NCBI GenBank assembly: GCA_943846595.1
Contig: OX044355.1
Span: forward strand, 930,001-994,000
DNA length: 64,000 bases
Source of the DNA: an uncultured Polaribacter sp.
GTDB lineage: Bacteria; Bacteroidota; Bacteroidia; Flavobacteriales; Flavobacteriaceae
Reading direction: 5' to 3'
Part shown: positions 49,701 to 57,790 of the stretch, in pieces
Layout: each line of letters starts with the position of its first letter
Numbering within the stretch: position 1 is the stretch's first letter
Position numbers and translations under genes: made by a program
Notes under the pieces: model-generated
What the model was told of the DNA's origin: nothing
The model's input: only the letters and a program-made list of their open reading frames with translations
Databases searched by the model: none

Positions 49701-49870
49701 GGCGCTCCAGGTGGATGGCCTACTTCTAGTTTAATTGCTGTAGAGATATATTCTCCAACATCCCAGGAACTTACGGTGGGTTCAATGGTTAATGAATAGG
49801 TAATTAGTGCAATTGCAAAGATTACCCATCCTAAAATAAGATCCCACTTTTTGAAGTTTACTGCTGTCAT
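46745..49870 (-). CDS. DUF2723 family large membrane protein (glycosyltransferase-like)
   Basis: The 1041-residue protein has about 12-13 transmembrane helices in residues 1-620, then a soluble domain of about 400 residues. The N-terminal loop SSWDVGEYISTAIKLEVGHP, followed by PGAPLFQMLG, is the DUF2723 signature and resembles the first acidic loop (D-x-x-E) of GT-C glycosyltransferases such as protein O-mannosyltransferases. The C-terminal part (FTIGDNDTFPLWYLQEVEGI) contains further conserved acid residues. A role as a lipid-linked-sugar-dependent glycosyltransferase is likely but not shown by sequence alone. The length is normal for the family. Upstream is a TAAATTCG element. Confidence 0.9.
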   Translation of the reverse strand: MTAVNFKKWDLILGWVIFAIALITYSLTIEPTVSSWDVGEYISTAIKLEVGHPPGAPLFQMLGAFFAMFTTEVTEIAKMVNFMSALASAFTILFMFWTISNLGKKLALKSGALSDGKYIAILGSSAVGSLAYTFSDSFWFSAVEGEVYAMSSFLMALLFWLGLKWESEMQTPRGNKWLVLISFVVGLSFGVHILSLLVIPSIVMLYFFKTFKDINLKTTTIATVISVVVLMFVFKFLFPFTLQFFSSSELFFINSIGMPYNSGTIIAGIVLIVLFYVGLNWTRKKDKVAANTLILSLLFIMIGFSSWIMLPIRANANTTINENNPSSARELLAYYNREQYGDANVFYDTYYSNSYDREISASTPRKDDKPKYEKKNGKYIIVNKYKNVLQNYSDKHKGFIPRMVDPTPSVIERYKAIAGIPQESKRRPTFGENLKFMVNYQFGYMYGRYFMWNFVGRQNDIQGNLDINNGNWLSGIDFIDEARIGSQQKLPSYVLENKGRNTYYFLPFLLGLMGLFYQIKWDKENFFTLLLFFAFTGLAIIFYTNPKPFEPRERDYAVVGSFYIFAIWIGFGVLALYEAFKKYGNKKAIAVAISTLSLVAVPVLMGAQNWDDHDRSNRYTAHLNAQAYLESCDPNAIMFTIGDNDTFPLWYLQEVEGIRTDVKLINTSLFATDWYIDQMKRATYDAPPIPSQLTHDLYKFGSLDVAYYFDELRAIPKDATITIQKFMRWIESQDSRTFYDLDGDEVPEKILPANNIRIPVNKENVLKSGIVKAKDADKIVDYIDIKIDRGITKNRILMLDILANNDWKQPLYFTGGSNADEEYIWLKDYLQLDGLGYKLVPIKTPIGKKSLFDMGRIDPEKMYSNVQKWNWRSINDGKIYLDEQSKRNAISMRNSLMRLSTAFAVEGDTLKAIEILDLSLDKMPIKDFDHYSLSLDYPEMYYRLGAVEKARKTAETLIGLFREKLIWHSTFTKEEFDLVFEDFDLTFRYLYRGVLEQVQDNEIDYTYFKKLQDEFNGTLELFQHIIPNQEAAPEELELLQE

Positions 49871-49892
49871 ATATTTTTGTAATAGTCTGTGG

Positions 49893-49900
49893 CGAATTTA
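49893..49900 (-). promoter_or_regulatory. TAnnTTCG promoter-like element upstream of the DUF2723 gene
   Basis: On the minus strand this reads TAAATTCG, 23 bp before the start at 49870; it differs by one base from TAnnTTTG. Confidence 0.35.
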
Positions 49901-49992
49901 GTAATTATTACGAATAAAATCTCAATTCTTCCTTTTTACCGTAAAGAAAATAGCATAAAAATTTGTTAAAGAATTTTTTTTTTAAAAAATGC

Positions 49993-50022
49993 TTGTAGGA
50001 TTGAAACTTTGGTTTAAATTTG
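49993..50022 (+). promoter_or_regulatory. Promoter of tRNA-Gln
   Basis: TTG (49993-49995), a 19-bp spacer, then TAAATTTG (50015-50022). Both halves and the spacing fit the Bacteroidota consensus. The tRNA begins 18 bp later. Confidence 0.75.
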
Positions 50023-50039
50023 CACCCGCATTATCGCAT

Positions 50040-50111
50040 TGGCCTATGGTGTAATTGGTAACACACCGGTTTTTGGTACCGACATTCAAGGTTCGAGTCC
50101 TTGTAGGCCAA
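50040..50111 (+). tRNA. tRNA-Gln (anticodon TTG)
   Basis: The acceptor stem TGGCCTA (50040-50046) pairs with TAGGCCA (50104-50110), with A as discriminator. The anticodon arm is CCGGT-TTTTGGT-ACCGA with anticodon TTG and one mismatch at the base of the stem. The T-arm contains GGTTCGAGTCC. No CCA is encoded. A promoter precedes it and a terminator follows, so it is a single-tRNA unit. Confidence 0.93.
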
Positions 50112-50112
50112 C

Positions 50113-50147
50113 AAAAAGCTTCAAATTTTTAAATTTGAAGCTTTTTT
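50113..50147 (+). terminator. Terminator of tRNA-Gln
   Basis: Arms 50113-50128 and 50131-50146 (core AAGCTTCAAATTT / AAATTTGAAGCTT) form a near-perfect hairpin followed by T's, starting two bases after the tRNA. It is symmetrical and may also stop the convergent usp transcript. Confidence 0.88.
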
Positions 50148-50171
50148 ATTTTAAAAGGAGTTTTGAAAGGG

Positions 50172-50999
50172 TTAAATTTTAAAAGTCAACATGGGTTTTA
50201 AAGCAGATTTAGAAAGATTTTTGGCGACACTTCCATTAAACAAATGCGACAAACCACTTCTTCCATGTGTTGTTAATGCGATGATGTCTGCGTTTTTATT
50301 TCTTGAAAAATTTAAAATTCCCATTTCAATAGAAACATCGCAGTAAACAGTAATTGAGTGTTTTGGTAATTTACAACCATGAATAAAGTCCTTGATTTTC
50401 GTCTCTGCTGCGAAGGTGCTTTCAAATTTATGGGGTGTATTTATTTTTAGTAAATGAATTTTACTTTTAAACAGATGCGCAAAAGCTAAAAATTTTTCAA
50501 AAGCGAGACGGTTCTCTTTATTAAAATTTGATGCAAACACTAAATCCTTGAGTTTAAATTTTTCAGCATCTTTTTTGACTACAAGTACCGGTATTTTTGA
50601 AGTTCTTACCACTTTTTCTGTATTCGAGCCAATTAGTATTTCTTCAAACTCAGAATGTCCTTTAGAACCCATGACTATTAAATCTACATCAAGTTTTTCT
50701 CCATATTTTATAATTCCTTCATTTGGTGCTTGAAGTTTAATGATGTGTTCGACCTCGATGTCTTTAGAAAAAATACGCTCTTTAAAACGCACGATCTTTT
50801 CTTTTGTTTTTCTGAGGTACAAAATGCTTTCTGGGATGCTAAACCGACTTCCTGCAGTCATATCAATAACCCCAGAAGGTAATTCGATGAGGTGGAGTAA
50901 GTAGATGATACTTTCAGATTCTTTAGCAATTTTATTTGCGATTTTGGAGGCAAATTCGGATTGTTTGGAAAAGTCAATAGGAACTAAAATTTTTTTCAT
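50172..50999 (-). CDS. Universal stress protein with two Usp domains
   Basis: The 275-residue cytoplasmic protein is a tandem UspA. The first domain starts KKILVPIDFSKQSEFASKIA and has DLIVMGSKGHSEFEEILIGS (G-2x-G-9x-G(S/T) nucleotide-binding loop). The second starts LKDLVFASNFNKENRLAFEK and has ADIIALTTHGRSGLSHLFNG followed by SVAKNLSK. Both loops keep the glycines needed for ATP-type binding, in the second as HGRSGLSHLFNGS. It is a single-gene unit convergent with tRNA-Gln. The specific stress role cannot be read from the sequence. Confidence 0.92.
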   Translation of the reverse strand: MKKILVPIDFSKQSEFASKIANKIAKESESIIYLLHLIELPSGVIDMTAGSRFSIPESILYLRKTKEKIVRFKERIFSKDIEVEHIIKLQAPNEGIIKYGEKLDVDLIVMGSKGHSEFEEILIGSNTEKVVRTSKIPVLVVKKDAEKFKLKDLVFASNFNKENRLAFEKFLAFAHLFKSKIHLLKINTPHKFESTFAAETKIKDFIHGCKLPKHSITVYCDVSIEMGILNFSRNKNADIIALTTHGRSGLSHLFNGSVAKNLSKSALKPMLTFKI

Positions 51000-51065
51000 A
51001 AGAGAAGAATTTAGGTGTGAACTTCGGGTATTTAAAGTTACAAAAAATAATTGACTTGAACTCTT

Positions 51066-51097
51066 TTTGCTAATTCACAAACATTGTAGTATATTTG
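51066..51097 (+). promoter_or_regulatory. Promoter of the rimP-nusA-infB operon
   Basis: TTTG (51066-51069), a 20-bp spacer, then TATATTTG (51090-51097). Transcription is expected at about 51102, giving a leader of about 60 nt that contains a hairpin. Confidence 0.78.
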
Positions 51098-51126
51098 CAC
51101 CGAAATCAGTACAATTGAGAAAATGA

Positions 51127-51150
51127 AGGGGACTAAAAGTCCCCTATTTT
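51127..51150 (+). promoter_or_regulatory. Terminator-like hairpin in the rimP leader
   Basis: AGGGGACT (51127-51134) and AGTCCCCT (51138-51145) form a perfect 8-bp GC-rich stem with a three-base loop, followed by ATTTT (51146-51150). It lies between the promoter and the rimP start, so it could act as an attenuator or a 5' stabilising structure. Confidence 0.65.
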
Positions 51151-51161
51151 TATATTTTAAG

Positions 51162-51620
51162 ATGAACGAAAAGGTAAAAGATTTATTAGAAGATGCACTG
51201 GCAGTCAATGAATCTTTGTATTTAATAAGTTTTGAAATATCAACAAATAATAGAATTCAAATTGTTATTGATGGTGATCAAGGAGTTGCCTTGAGTGAGT
51301 GTATTCGGATAAGTAGAAACATAGAAAATAATATCGACAGAGAAGTATACGATTTTTCTTTAGAGGTTTCTACACCCGATATAGCTCATCCAATAAAAGT
51401 AAAAAGACAGTATGTTAAAAATATCAATAGGATATTAAAGGTAACAACTGCAGATGAGAATTTTGAAGGAACTTTAGCCGAAGCGACAGACGATGCGATT
51501 GTTTTGAAGTGGAAAGCAAGAGAACCTAAGCCAATAGGTAAAGGAAAAGTTACTGTAGAGAAAACAGCAACTCTTTTATATACAGAGATTAAAGAAGCAA
51601 AAGTGAAGATTTTATTTTAA
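51162..51620 (+). CDS. rimP: Ribosome maturation factor RimP
   Basis: RimP helps assemble the 30S head. I start at the ATG at 51162 (152 residues): an earlier in-frame ATG at 51123 would make the leader hairpin coding and add 13 unconserved residues. The protein has the N-terminal alpha/beta domain (VNESLYLISFEISTNNRIQI, VSTPDIAHPIKVKRQYVKNI) and the C-terminal SH3-like domain (TTADENFEGTLAEATDDAIV). The conserved middle phrase LEVSTPDIAHPI corresponds to 'leVsSPGldRPL'. It is the first gene of rimP-nusA-infB, 12 bp before nusA. Confidence 0.93.
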   Translation: MNEKVKDLLEDALAVNESLYLISFEISTNNRIQIVIDGDQGVALSECIRISRNIENNIDREVYDFSLEVSTPDIAHPIKVKRQYVKNINRILKVTTADENFEGTLAEATDDAIVLKWKAREPKPIGKGKVTVEKTATLLYTEIKEAKVKILF

Positions 51621-51632
51621 GTAAAAAACGTA

Positions 51633-52889
51633 ATGGAAAATATAGCATTAATTGATTCGTTTTCAGAATTTAAAGATAACAAAAGCATAGACAGGGTTAC
51701 CCTAATGTCTATTTTAGAAGAAGTTTTTAGAGCTGCCTTAAAAAGAAAATTTGGTTCTGATGATAATTTTGATATTATCATCAATCCAGACAAAGGAGAT
51801 TTAGAAATTTGGAGAAATAGAGTGGTAGTTGCAGATGGTTTTTCTGAAGATGATAATGAAGAAATAGAATTGTCAGAAGCCAGATTGATTGAGCCAGATT
51901 TTGAAATCGGTGAAGACGTGTCTGAAGAAGTGAAGCTAATTGATTTAGGAAGAAGAGCAATCTTGGCACTGCGCCAGAACTTAATTTCTAAAATATTTGA
52001 ACACGATAGTACAAATATCTTCAAACAGTTTAAAGATCTAGAAGGCGACTTGTACAGTGCAGAAGTGCACCACATTCGTCACAATGCGATTATCTTGTTG
52101 GACGATGAAGGAAACGAAATAGTTTTACCGAAAAGTGAACAAATACGTTCCGACTTTTTTAGAAAAGGAGATTCCGTAAGAGGGGTGATCAAGTCGGTAG
52201 AATTAAGAGGAAACAAGCCAGCAATCATTTTATCAAGAACATCACCAGAATTTTTGAACAAATTATTTGAGCAAGAAATTCCAGAAGTTTTTGACGGTTT
52301 AATTACAGTAGAACGCGTGGCTAGGATTCCTGGAGAGAAAGCAAAAGTGGCAGTTGATTCCTATGATGATAGAATCGACCCCGTTGGAGCTTGTGTTGGT
52401 GTAAAAGGATCTAGAATTCATGGAATTGTTCGTGAGTTAGGAAACGAAAATATCGACGTTATCAACTACACAAAAAATGAACAGTTGTTTATTTCAAGAG
52501 CCTTAAGTCCTGCAAAAGTGACTTCGATGGAAATTGAAATGTATGAAGAAGAACGCAACGGTAAAAAAGGACGTGTAAGCGTACTATTAAAACCAGAAGA
52601 AGTTTCGAAAGCAATTGGTAGAGGTGGCGTAAATATCCGTTTGGCAAGTGAATTAACAGGTTACGAAATAGACGTTCAAAGAGAAGGATTAGAAGAAGAA
52701 GATGTTGAGTTGACTGAATTTACTGATGAAATTGAAGATTGGATCATTGTTGAATTCAAGAAAATTGGTTTAGATACTGCAAGAGGCGTTTTAGATGCAG
52801 GTGTTGCAGAATTGGTAAAAAGAACGGATTTAGAAGAAGAAACAATTGTTGATGTTCAAAGAATTTTGAAAGAAGAATTCGAAGAATAA
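51633..52889 (+). CDS. nusA: Transcription termination/antitermination factor NusA
   Basis: NusA binds RNA polymerase, modulating pausing, termination and antitermination. The 418-residue protein has the N-terminal RNAP-binding domain (residues 1-130; DRVTLMSILEEVFRAALKRK), an S1 domain (about 135-200) and tandem KH domains (RIPGEKAKVAVDSYDDRIDP, VGACVGVKGSRIHGIVRELG, and KAIGRGGVNIRLASELTGYE). The C-terminal acidic AR repeats of E. coli NusA are absent, as usual in Bacteroidota; only a short acidic helix region ends the protein. It is 65 bp before infB. Confidence 0.97.
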   Translation: MENIALIDSFSEFKDNKSIDRVTLMSILEEVFRAALKRKFGSDDNFDIIINPDKGDLEIWRNRVVVADGFSEDDNEEIELSEARLIEPDFEIGEDVSEEVKLIDLGRRAILALRQNLISKIFEHDSTNIFKQFKDLEGDLYSAEVHHIRHNAIILLDDEGNEIVLPKSEQIRSDFFRKGDSVRGVIKSVELRGNKPAIILSRTSPEFLNKLFEQEIPEVFDGLITVERVARIPGEKAKVAVDSYDDRIDPVGACVGVKGSRIHGIVRELGNENIDVINYTKNEQLFISRALSPAKVTSMEIEMYEEERNGKKGRVSVLLKPEEVSKAIGRGGVNIRLASELTGYEIDVQREGLEEEDVELTEFTDEIEDWIIVEFKKIGLDTARGVLDAGVAELVKRTDLEEETIVDVQRILKEEFEE

Positions 52890-52954
52890 GCAACACGAAA
52901 AAGAATTAAAGTAAAAAGTTTATTTTTACAGAATTAAAGGCTAAAATATACTAT

Positions 52955-55768
52955 ATGTCTGAAGGCAAAACAATGAGGCTTAATAAAGTTTTAAGAGAAT
53001 TAAATATTTCTCTAGATAGAGCTGTAGAATTTCTAGGAAAAAACGGACACGACGTTGATGCTAGACCTACTGCTAAAATATCTGGAGACGTATATCAAGT
53101 TTTACTTGATGGTTTTCAAACTGACGCAAGCAAAAAAGCAGCATCTAAGGAAGTTGGTGAAGAAAAACGGAAAGAGAAAGAAGCGATTCGTTTGGAACAT
53201 GAAGCTAAATTAGAAAAGAAAAGAGTAGAAGAAGAAAAGAAAGAAGAAGTTGTTTTAAAAGCCAAAGCCGAAAAATTAGCATTCAAGACTGTTGGTAAAA
53301 TAGATGTCACGAATCCATCTGGTAAAAAACAGCCAGAAGCAGTAAAAGAAGCGCCTACCCCTGTTGAAGAAACAGAAAATGTAGTTGTACCTGTTGCAGC
53401 TCCCTCAAAAGAGGCATCTAAAGTTGTCCCAGAAACATCTAACGAAGAAAAGCCAAAAGCAGCAGCAAAAGAAGTTTCCAAGAAAATGACTGCTGTTGAA
53501 AAAGAAGCAACACCAATTGTTGCCAAACAAAAAGTAGTAGAAGAAAAAGGAGAAGAAGTAACCTCAGAAAATGCAGAAGCATTGGTTACCCAATATAAAA
53601 AGTTAGACGGACCTAAGATTACAGGAAAAACGATTGACTTAAAACAATTCGAAAAACCGCAAAAGAAAAAACCAGAAGTAAAGTCTGCAAACACAAACGA
53701 TACTCGAAAGAAGCGAAAGCGAATTAACAAGCCAACAACCGGTTCTGGAACACCTTCTAGAAGTGGTGGTGGTGGAGTCGGAAGACCCCAAGCAAGAAGC
53801 GGAAGTGGAAAACCACCTTTTAACAGAGGTAGAGGAAATCAAACTCCCGTTAAAAAAGAAGAACCTACAGAAGCAGAAATTCAGAAACAGGTTAGAGATA
53901 CCTTGGAGAAACTTCAAGGAAAATCTAGCAAAGGAAAAGGAGCGAAATACCGTAGAAATAAAAGAGAAGCACGAAGAGAGCATACAGAAGCAGAACTAGA
54001 AGCACAGACATTAGATAACAAAATCCTAAAAGTAACAGAATTTGTTACTGTAAGTGAAGTTGCTATTATGATGGATGTTCCAGTAACAAATATTATTTCT
54101 TCTTGTATGATGCTAGGAATGATGGTGACCATGAATCAGCGTTTAGATGCAGAAACTTTGGTGATTGTTGCAGAAGAATTTAACTATACGGTAGAATTTA
54201 TAGGAGCTGAAGTAGAAGAAGCGATTGAAGAAGTTCAAGACAAACCAGAAGATCTTATTACACGTGCGCCAATTATTACGGTGATGGGACATGTGGATCA
54301 TGGGAAGACTTCTTTGTTAGATTATATAAGAAAAGCAAATGTAATTGAAGTTGAAAGCGGAGGAATAACACAACATATCGGAGCGTATTCTGTAACCGTT
54401 GGCGAACAACAAATTGCATTTTTAGATACACCAGGTCACGAGGCGTTTACAGCAATGAGAGCGCGTGGTGCACAGGTAACCGATTTAGTAATTATTGTAG
54501 CTGCAGCAGACGATGATATTATGCCGCAAACAAAAGAAGCAATTTCCCATGCACAAGCAGCAGGAGTCCCAATTATTTTTGCAATAAATAAGATTGACAA
54601 GCCCAATGCCAATCCAGACAATGTAAAAACGCAATTAGCAGCTATGAATTTATTAGTTGAAGATTGGGGAGGTAGCATTCAATCGCAAGATATTTCGGCA
54701 AAAACTGGAGAAGGAGTTCCAGAATTGTTGGAGAAAGTTTTATTAGAAGCTGAGGTTTTAGAATTAAAAGCAAACCCAAATAAAAATGCAGTTGGTGCCG
54801 TAGTGGAAGCGTTACTAGATAAAGGTAGAGGATATGTTTCTACGATCTTAGTACAAGCAGGAACCCTAAAAATTGGAGATTACTTATTAGCTGGTAAACA
54901 CAGTGGAAAAGTAAGAGCCATGTTTGATGATAAAGGAAATAACTTGAAAGAAGTAGGGCCTTCAACGCCAGTATCTATCTTAGGATTGGATGGAGCGCCA
55001 CAAGCAGGAGATAAATTCAATGTATTTGATGACGAACGTGAAGCAAAACAAATTGCTTCAAAACGTTCTCAATTACAACGTGAGCAATCTGTTCGAACTC
55101 AAAAAACATTAACGTTGGATGAAATTGGACGTAGAATTGCATTGGGAGACTTTAAAGAGTTGAACATTATCCTAAAAGGAGATGTAGATGGTTCTGTAGA
55201 AGCATTGACAGATTCTTTCCAGAAATTATCTACCGAAGAAATTCAAGTAAATATTTTACATAAAGGAGTTGGAGCCATCACAGAAAGTGATGTTTTATTA
55301 GCCACCGCTTCAGATGCAATTATTGTAGGTTTTAACGTTCGTCCGCAAGGAAATGCAAGAATCATCGCAGATAGAGAAGAAGTAGATATTAGAACATATT
55401 CTATTATTTACGATGCAATTGGCGACTTAAAAGATGCGATGGAAGGGATGTTATCTCCAGACATGAAAGAGGAAATTAGTGGGAATGTAGAAATTAGAGA
55501 AGTGTATAAAATCTCGAAAGTAGGAAACATTGCAGGGTGTATGGTCATCTCTGGTAAAATCTTTAGAGATTCTAAAATTAGAGTTATTAGAGACGGAATC
55601 GTTGTTCATGACGGTGTATTAACCTCTTTAAAACGTTTCAAAGACGATGTAAAAGAAGTAACCAAAGGATATGATTGTGGACTTCAATTAAAAGGCTATA
55701 ATGATATTGAAGAAGGAGATACTATTGAAGCTTATAATGAAGTAGCAGTAAAGAAAAAATTGAAATAA
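52955..55768 (+). CDS. infB: Translation initiation factor IF-2
   Basis: IF-2 delivers fMet-tRNA to the 30S subunit and promotes subunit joining. The 937-residue protein has a long N-terminal region (residues 1-410). It starts with a helix-turn-helix-like segment ([20 protein letters not shown]), then low-complexity Lys/Glu/Ala and Gly/Arg parts ([19 protein letters not shown]) and an IF2_N domain near [20 protein letters not shown]. The GTPase domain has G1 [15 protein letters not shown], switch [13 protein letters not shown]3 [15 protein letters not shown] and G4 [11 protein letters not shown]. The C-terminal domains follow ([23 protein letters not shown]). It may also start at the second Met at residue 7. 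A terminator follows. Confidence 0.97.
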   Translation: MSEGKTMRLNKVLRELNISLDRAVEFLGKNGHDVDARPTAKISGDVYQVLLDGFQTDASKKAASKEVGEEKRKEKEAIRLEHEAKLEKKRVEEEKKEEVVLKAKAEKLAFKTVGKIDVTNPSGKKQPEAVKEAPTPVEETENVVVPVAAPSKEASKVVPETSNEEKPKAAAKEVSKKMTAVEKEATPIVAKQKVVEEKGEEVTSENAEALVTQYKKLDGPKITGKTIDLKQFEKPQKKKPEVKSANTNDTRKKRKRINKPTTGSGTPSRSGGGGVGRPQARSGSGKPPFNRGRGNQTPVKKEEPTEAEIQKQVRDTLEKLQGKSSKGKGAKYRRNKREARREHTEAELEAQTLDNKILKVTEFVTVSEVAIMMDVPVTNIISSCMMLGMMVTMNQRLDAETLVIVAEEFNYTVEFIGAEVEEAIEEVQDKPEDLITRAPIITVMGHVDHGKTSLLDYIRKANVIEVESGGITQHIGAYSVTVGEQQIAFLDTPGHEAFTAMRARGAQVTDLVIIVAAADDDIMPQTKEAISHAQAAGVPIIFAINKIDKPNANPDNVKTQLAAMNLLVEDWGGSIQSQDISAKTGEGVPELLEKVLLEAEVLELKANPNKNAVGAVVEALLDKGRGYVSTILVQAGTLKIGDYLLAGKHSGKVRAMFDDKGNNLKEVGPSTPVSILGLDGAPQAGDKFNVFDDEREAKQIASKRSQLQREQSVRTQKTLTLDEIGRRIALGDFKELNIILKGDVDGSVEALTDSFQKLSTEEIQVNILHKGVGAITESDVLLATASDAIIVGFNVRPQGNARIIADREEVDIRTYSIIYDAIGDLKDAMEGMLSPDMKEEISGNVEIREVYKISKVGNIAGCMVISGKIFRDSKIRVIRDGIVVHDGVLTSLKRFKDDVKEVTKGYDCGLQLKGYNDIEEGDTIEAYNEVAVKKKLK

Positions 55769-55786
55769 TATTTTTCAATAGAGTTC

Positions 55787-55823
55787 AAAAAAAAACGCCG
55801 CAATATTGCGGCGTTTTTTTTTG
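55787..55823. terminator. Bidirectional terminator between infB and the SPOR gene
   Basis: Arms 55787-55803 and 55806-55822 (core ACGCCGCAA / TTGCGGCGT) form a perfect GC-rich hairpin flanked by A's and T's, 18 bp after infB and 14 bp before the convergent gene's stop. Confidence 0.92.
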
Positions 55824-55836
55824 TTTGTGATTTTTT

Positions 55837-56205
55837 TTATTTACTTATTGGAATGATAATAGCACCTGAAAACTTCTTATTTATTTCTCTCAATTCTCTA
55901 GCGGCCTCCAAAGTTGTTTTGTAGCTACCAACCTGTATTTTCCATTCTGGTGCATTGTATTTTAAGTAGGTCTCTATCGATGGAAATTCGATGCGAAATT
56001 TCGCTCTAATGGTTTTAACACGCTTTTCACTTCCATTGTAAAGTTGAATGCGATATCCAATGCCTTTACGATTGTTATAGGCTCTTTTCTTCTCAATAAT
56101 ACTGCGAATACTGTCATTATCATTGTTTTGTGATTGTGCGCGGCTGGTGGAATTCCCAAGGAAAAATAAGCTGGCAAAAGTGAGTAAAATTACTTTGATG
56201 TTCAT
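55837..56205 (-). CDS. Small periplasmic SPOR-domain protein
   Basis: The 122-residue protein has a signal peptide (KVILLTFASLFFLGNSTSRAQ) and a SPOR domain of about 75 residues: GIGYRIQLYNGSEKRVKTIR near the start and PEWKIQVGSYKTTLEAAREL near the end. The paired 'GYRIQLYNG...WKIQVGSYKT' strands are typical. SPOR domains bind peptidoglycan stripped of peptide side chains at division sites. Unlike DedD or FtsN there is no transmembrane anchor after the signal, so it should be soluble in the periplasm. It is convergent with infB and divergent from actA. Confidence 0.88.
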   Translation of the reverse strand: MNIKVILLTFASLFFLGNSTSRAQSQNNDNDSIRSIIEKKRAYNNRKGIGYRIQLYNGSEKRVKTIRAKFRIEFPSIETYLKYNAPEWKIQVGSYKTTLEAARELREINKKFSGAIIIPISK

Positions 56206-56329
56206 CGTATATATTCTTTCTACAAAAGTAACAACTTGTTACATACTATATTGTAAAATATCTTATTTAGAATTATTATAAATTAATATTTAAGATTCCT
56301 TTCGCTTTTTAAAATTTAGCAATAAGTAG

Positions 56330-56337
56330 TACTTTTG
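56330..56337 (+). promoter_or_regulatory. Putative -7 element (TACTTTTG) of the act operon
   Basis: TACTTTTG fits TAnnTTTG exactly, 67 bp before the actA ATG. No TTTG stands about 19 bp upstream (TTTT instead). The leader would be about 60 nt. Confidence 0.5.
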
Positions 56338-56404
56338 TACAACTGAAACATGGGTTATTTTTGAGTCAGTTTTTAACTAGAATATTTAAATTATAGTTGT
56401 AAAT

Positions 56405-57718
56405 ATGAAAAGTGTAGCATTGCACAATAGACTTACGAGTTTGCTTTTTAAAAGTATCACATTTCTTTTATTATTCGCATTCACAATTTCCTCAAACGCA
56501 CAAGATGTAGATGAGGCACGTTACAAAGAAGGAAAAAAATTATTTAAATCTCAATGTGCTTCTTGCCACAAGTTAGACAAAAAGTTGATTGGGCCAAAAT
56601 TAGGTGGTGTGGAGTCTCGTAGAGAGAACGACTGGCTAAAGTCTTGGATTAAAAACAATGCAGCATTAAGAGCTTCAGGGGATGCAGATGCCATTGCCAT
56701 TTATGAAGAATACAACGGTTCTGTGATGACTGCTTTTCCTGCGCTAACAGATCAAAATATTGATGATATTTTATATTACACCACAGTTGGTGAAATCAAA
56801 AAAGTTGCTGAGGTAAAACCAGAAGGAACTTCTACTGATGATGGTACAGGCGGAGGAGCTCCTTCCTGGGTGATTATGATTTTAGCCGCAGCTATTATCG
56901 TTGCCTTTATTATGATCGCTTCATTGTTGAAACAGGTCAATGAGTTAAAAGGAAATAAAAAGGAAAACTCAGACGTTCAGTCAAATCTCAAAAGAGACTT
57001 ACAGGAATTATGGGTTGGTATTCAAAAAAATACATTCTTACATGTGTTGTTTGTCATCTTCGCGCTGTTGATGTCTGCATATGTCTTATTCGGAACTTTA
57101 TTCAGTGTAGGAGTAGATCAAGGATATCAGCCAGTGCAACCCATCGTATTTTCTCACAAAATACATGCAGGAGATAATAAAATCGACTGTCAATATTGTC
57201 ACTCTTCCGCAAAACATAGTAAACACTCTGGAATTCCTTCGGTGAATGTTTGTATGAATTGTCACAAAAGTATTGCTGAAGTTGCAGAAAATACAGTAGT
57301 GGTTTTAGAAGACAGAACATTAGAAAAAGCAGAATTAGACAAAGAAATTGCAAAAGTTTATAAAGCTGCAGGTTGGGATGCAGAGGAATTAAAATATACA
57401 GGAGATACCAAGCCAATCAAATGGGTGCGCATTCATAATCTACCAGACTTCGTGTATTTCAATCACTCACAACACGTTACTGTTGCAGGTGTTCAATGTC
57501 AGAAATGTCACGGTCCAGTGGAAGAAATGGAAGAGTTGTATCAACATGCTCCTTTAACAATGGGTTGGTGTATAGATTGTCACAGAGAAACAGATGTAGA
57601 TTTAAAAGGAAACGAATATTATGCAAAAATTCACGAGCAATTGGCTAAAAAGTACGGTGTAGATAAAGTTACAGCCGCTCAGTTAGGTGGATTAGAGTGT
57701 GGTAAGTGTCATTATTAA
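56405..57718 (+). CDS. actA: Alternative complex III subunit A, multiheme cytochrome c
   Basis: ActA is the periplasmic multiheme cytochrome of alternative complex III, which oxidises menaquinol and passes electrons toward cytochrome oxidase. The 437-residue protein has a signal peptide (ITFLLLFAFTISSNAQ) and a monoheme domain (KSQCASCHKLDKKLIGPKLG, residues about 50-70). A transmembrane helix follows (SWVIMILAAAIIVAFIMIAS), then a second one near FLHVLFVIFALLMSAYVLFG. The last part is a C-terminal pentaheme domain (CQYCH, CMNCH, CQKCH, CIDCH and CGKCH). In all six CxxCH sites are visible, and the last lies two residues from the C-terminus. It is the first gene of actABCDEF. Confidence 0.94.
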   Translation: MKSVALHNRLTSLLFKSITFLLLFAFTISSNAQDVDEARYKEGKKLFKSQCASCHKLDKKLIGPKLGGVESRRENDWLKSWIKNNAALRASGDADAIAIYEEYNGSVMTAFPALTDQNIDDILYYTTVGEIKKVAEVKPEGTSTDDGTGGGAPSWVIMILAAAIIVAFIMIASLLKQVNELKGNKKENSDVQSNLKRDLQELWVGIQKNTFLHVLFVIFALLMSAYVLFGTLFSVGVDQGYQPVQPIVFSHKIHAGDNKIDCQYCHSSAKHSKHSGIPSVNVCMNCHKSIAEVAENTVVVLEDRTLEKAELDKEIAKVYKAAGWDAEELKYTGDTKPIKWVRIHNLPDFVYFNHSQHVTVAGVQCQKCHGPVEEMEELYQHAPLTMGWCIDCHRETDVDLKGNEYYAKIHEQLAKKYGVDKVTAAQLGGLECGKCHY

Positions 57719-57790
57719 TCAAAGAAGAAAATTGTTTTTTGTTGCAGTGAAAACGAACGACAAAAACTAAAAACTAATAACAATAAGTAA

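Noticed and set aside
51123-51161. An upstream ATG for rimP adding 13 residues
   Set aside because: It would translate through the leader hairpin (51127-51145) and add residues not typical of RimP; the ATG at 51162 fits the family.
53116-53983. Long minus-strand frames (204 and 114 codons) opposite infB
   Set aside because: They mirror the Lys/Glu-rich low-complexity region of IF-2, which yields Ser/Phe-rich antisense frames with no stops. IF-2 itself is unmistakable.
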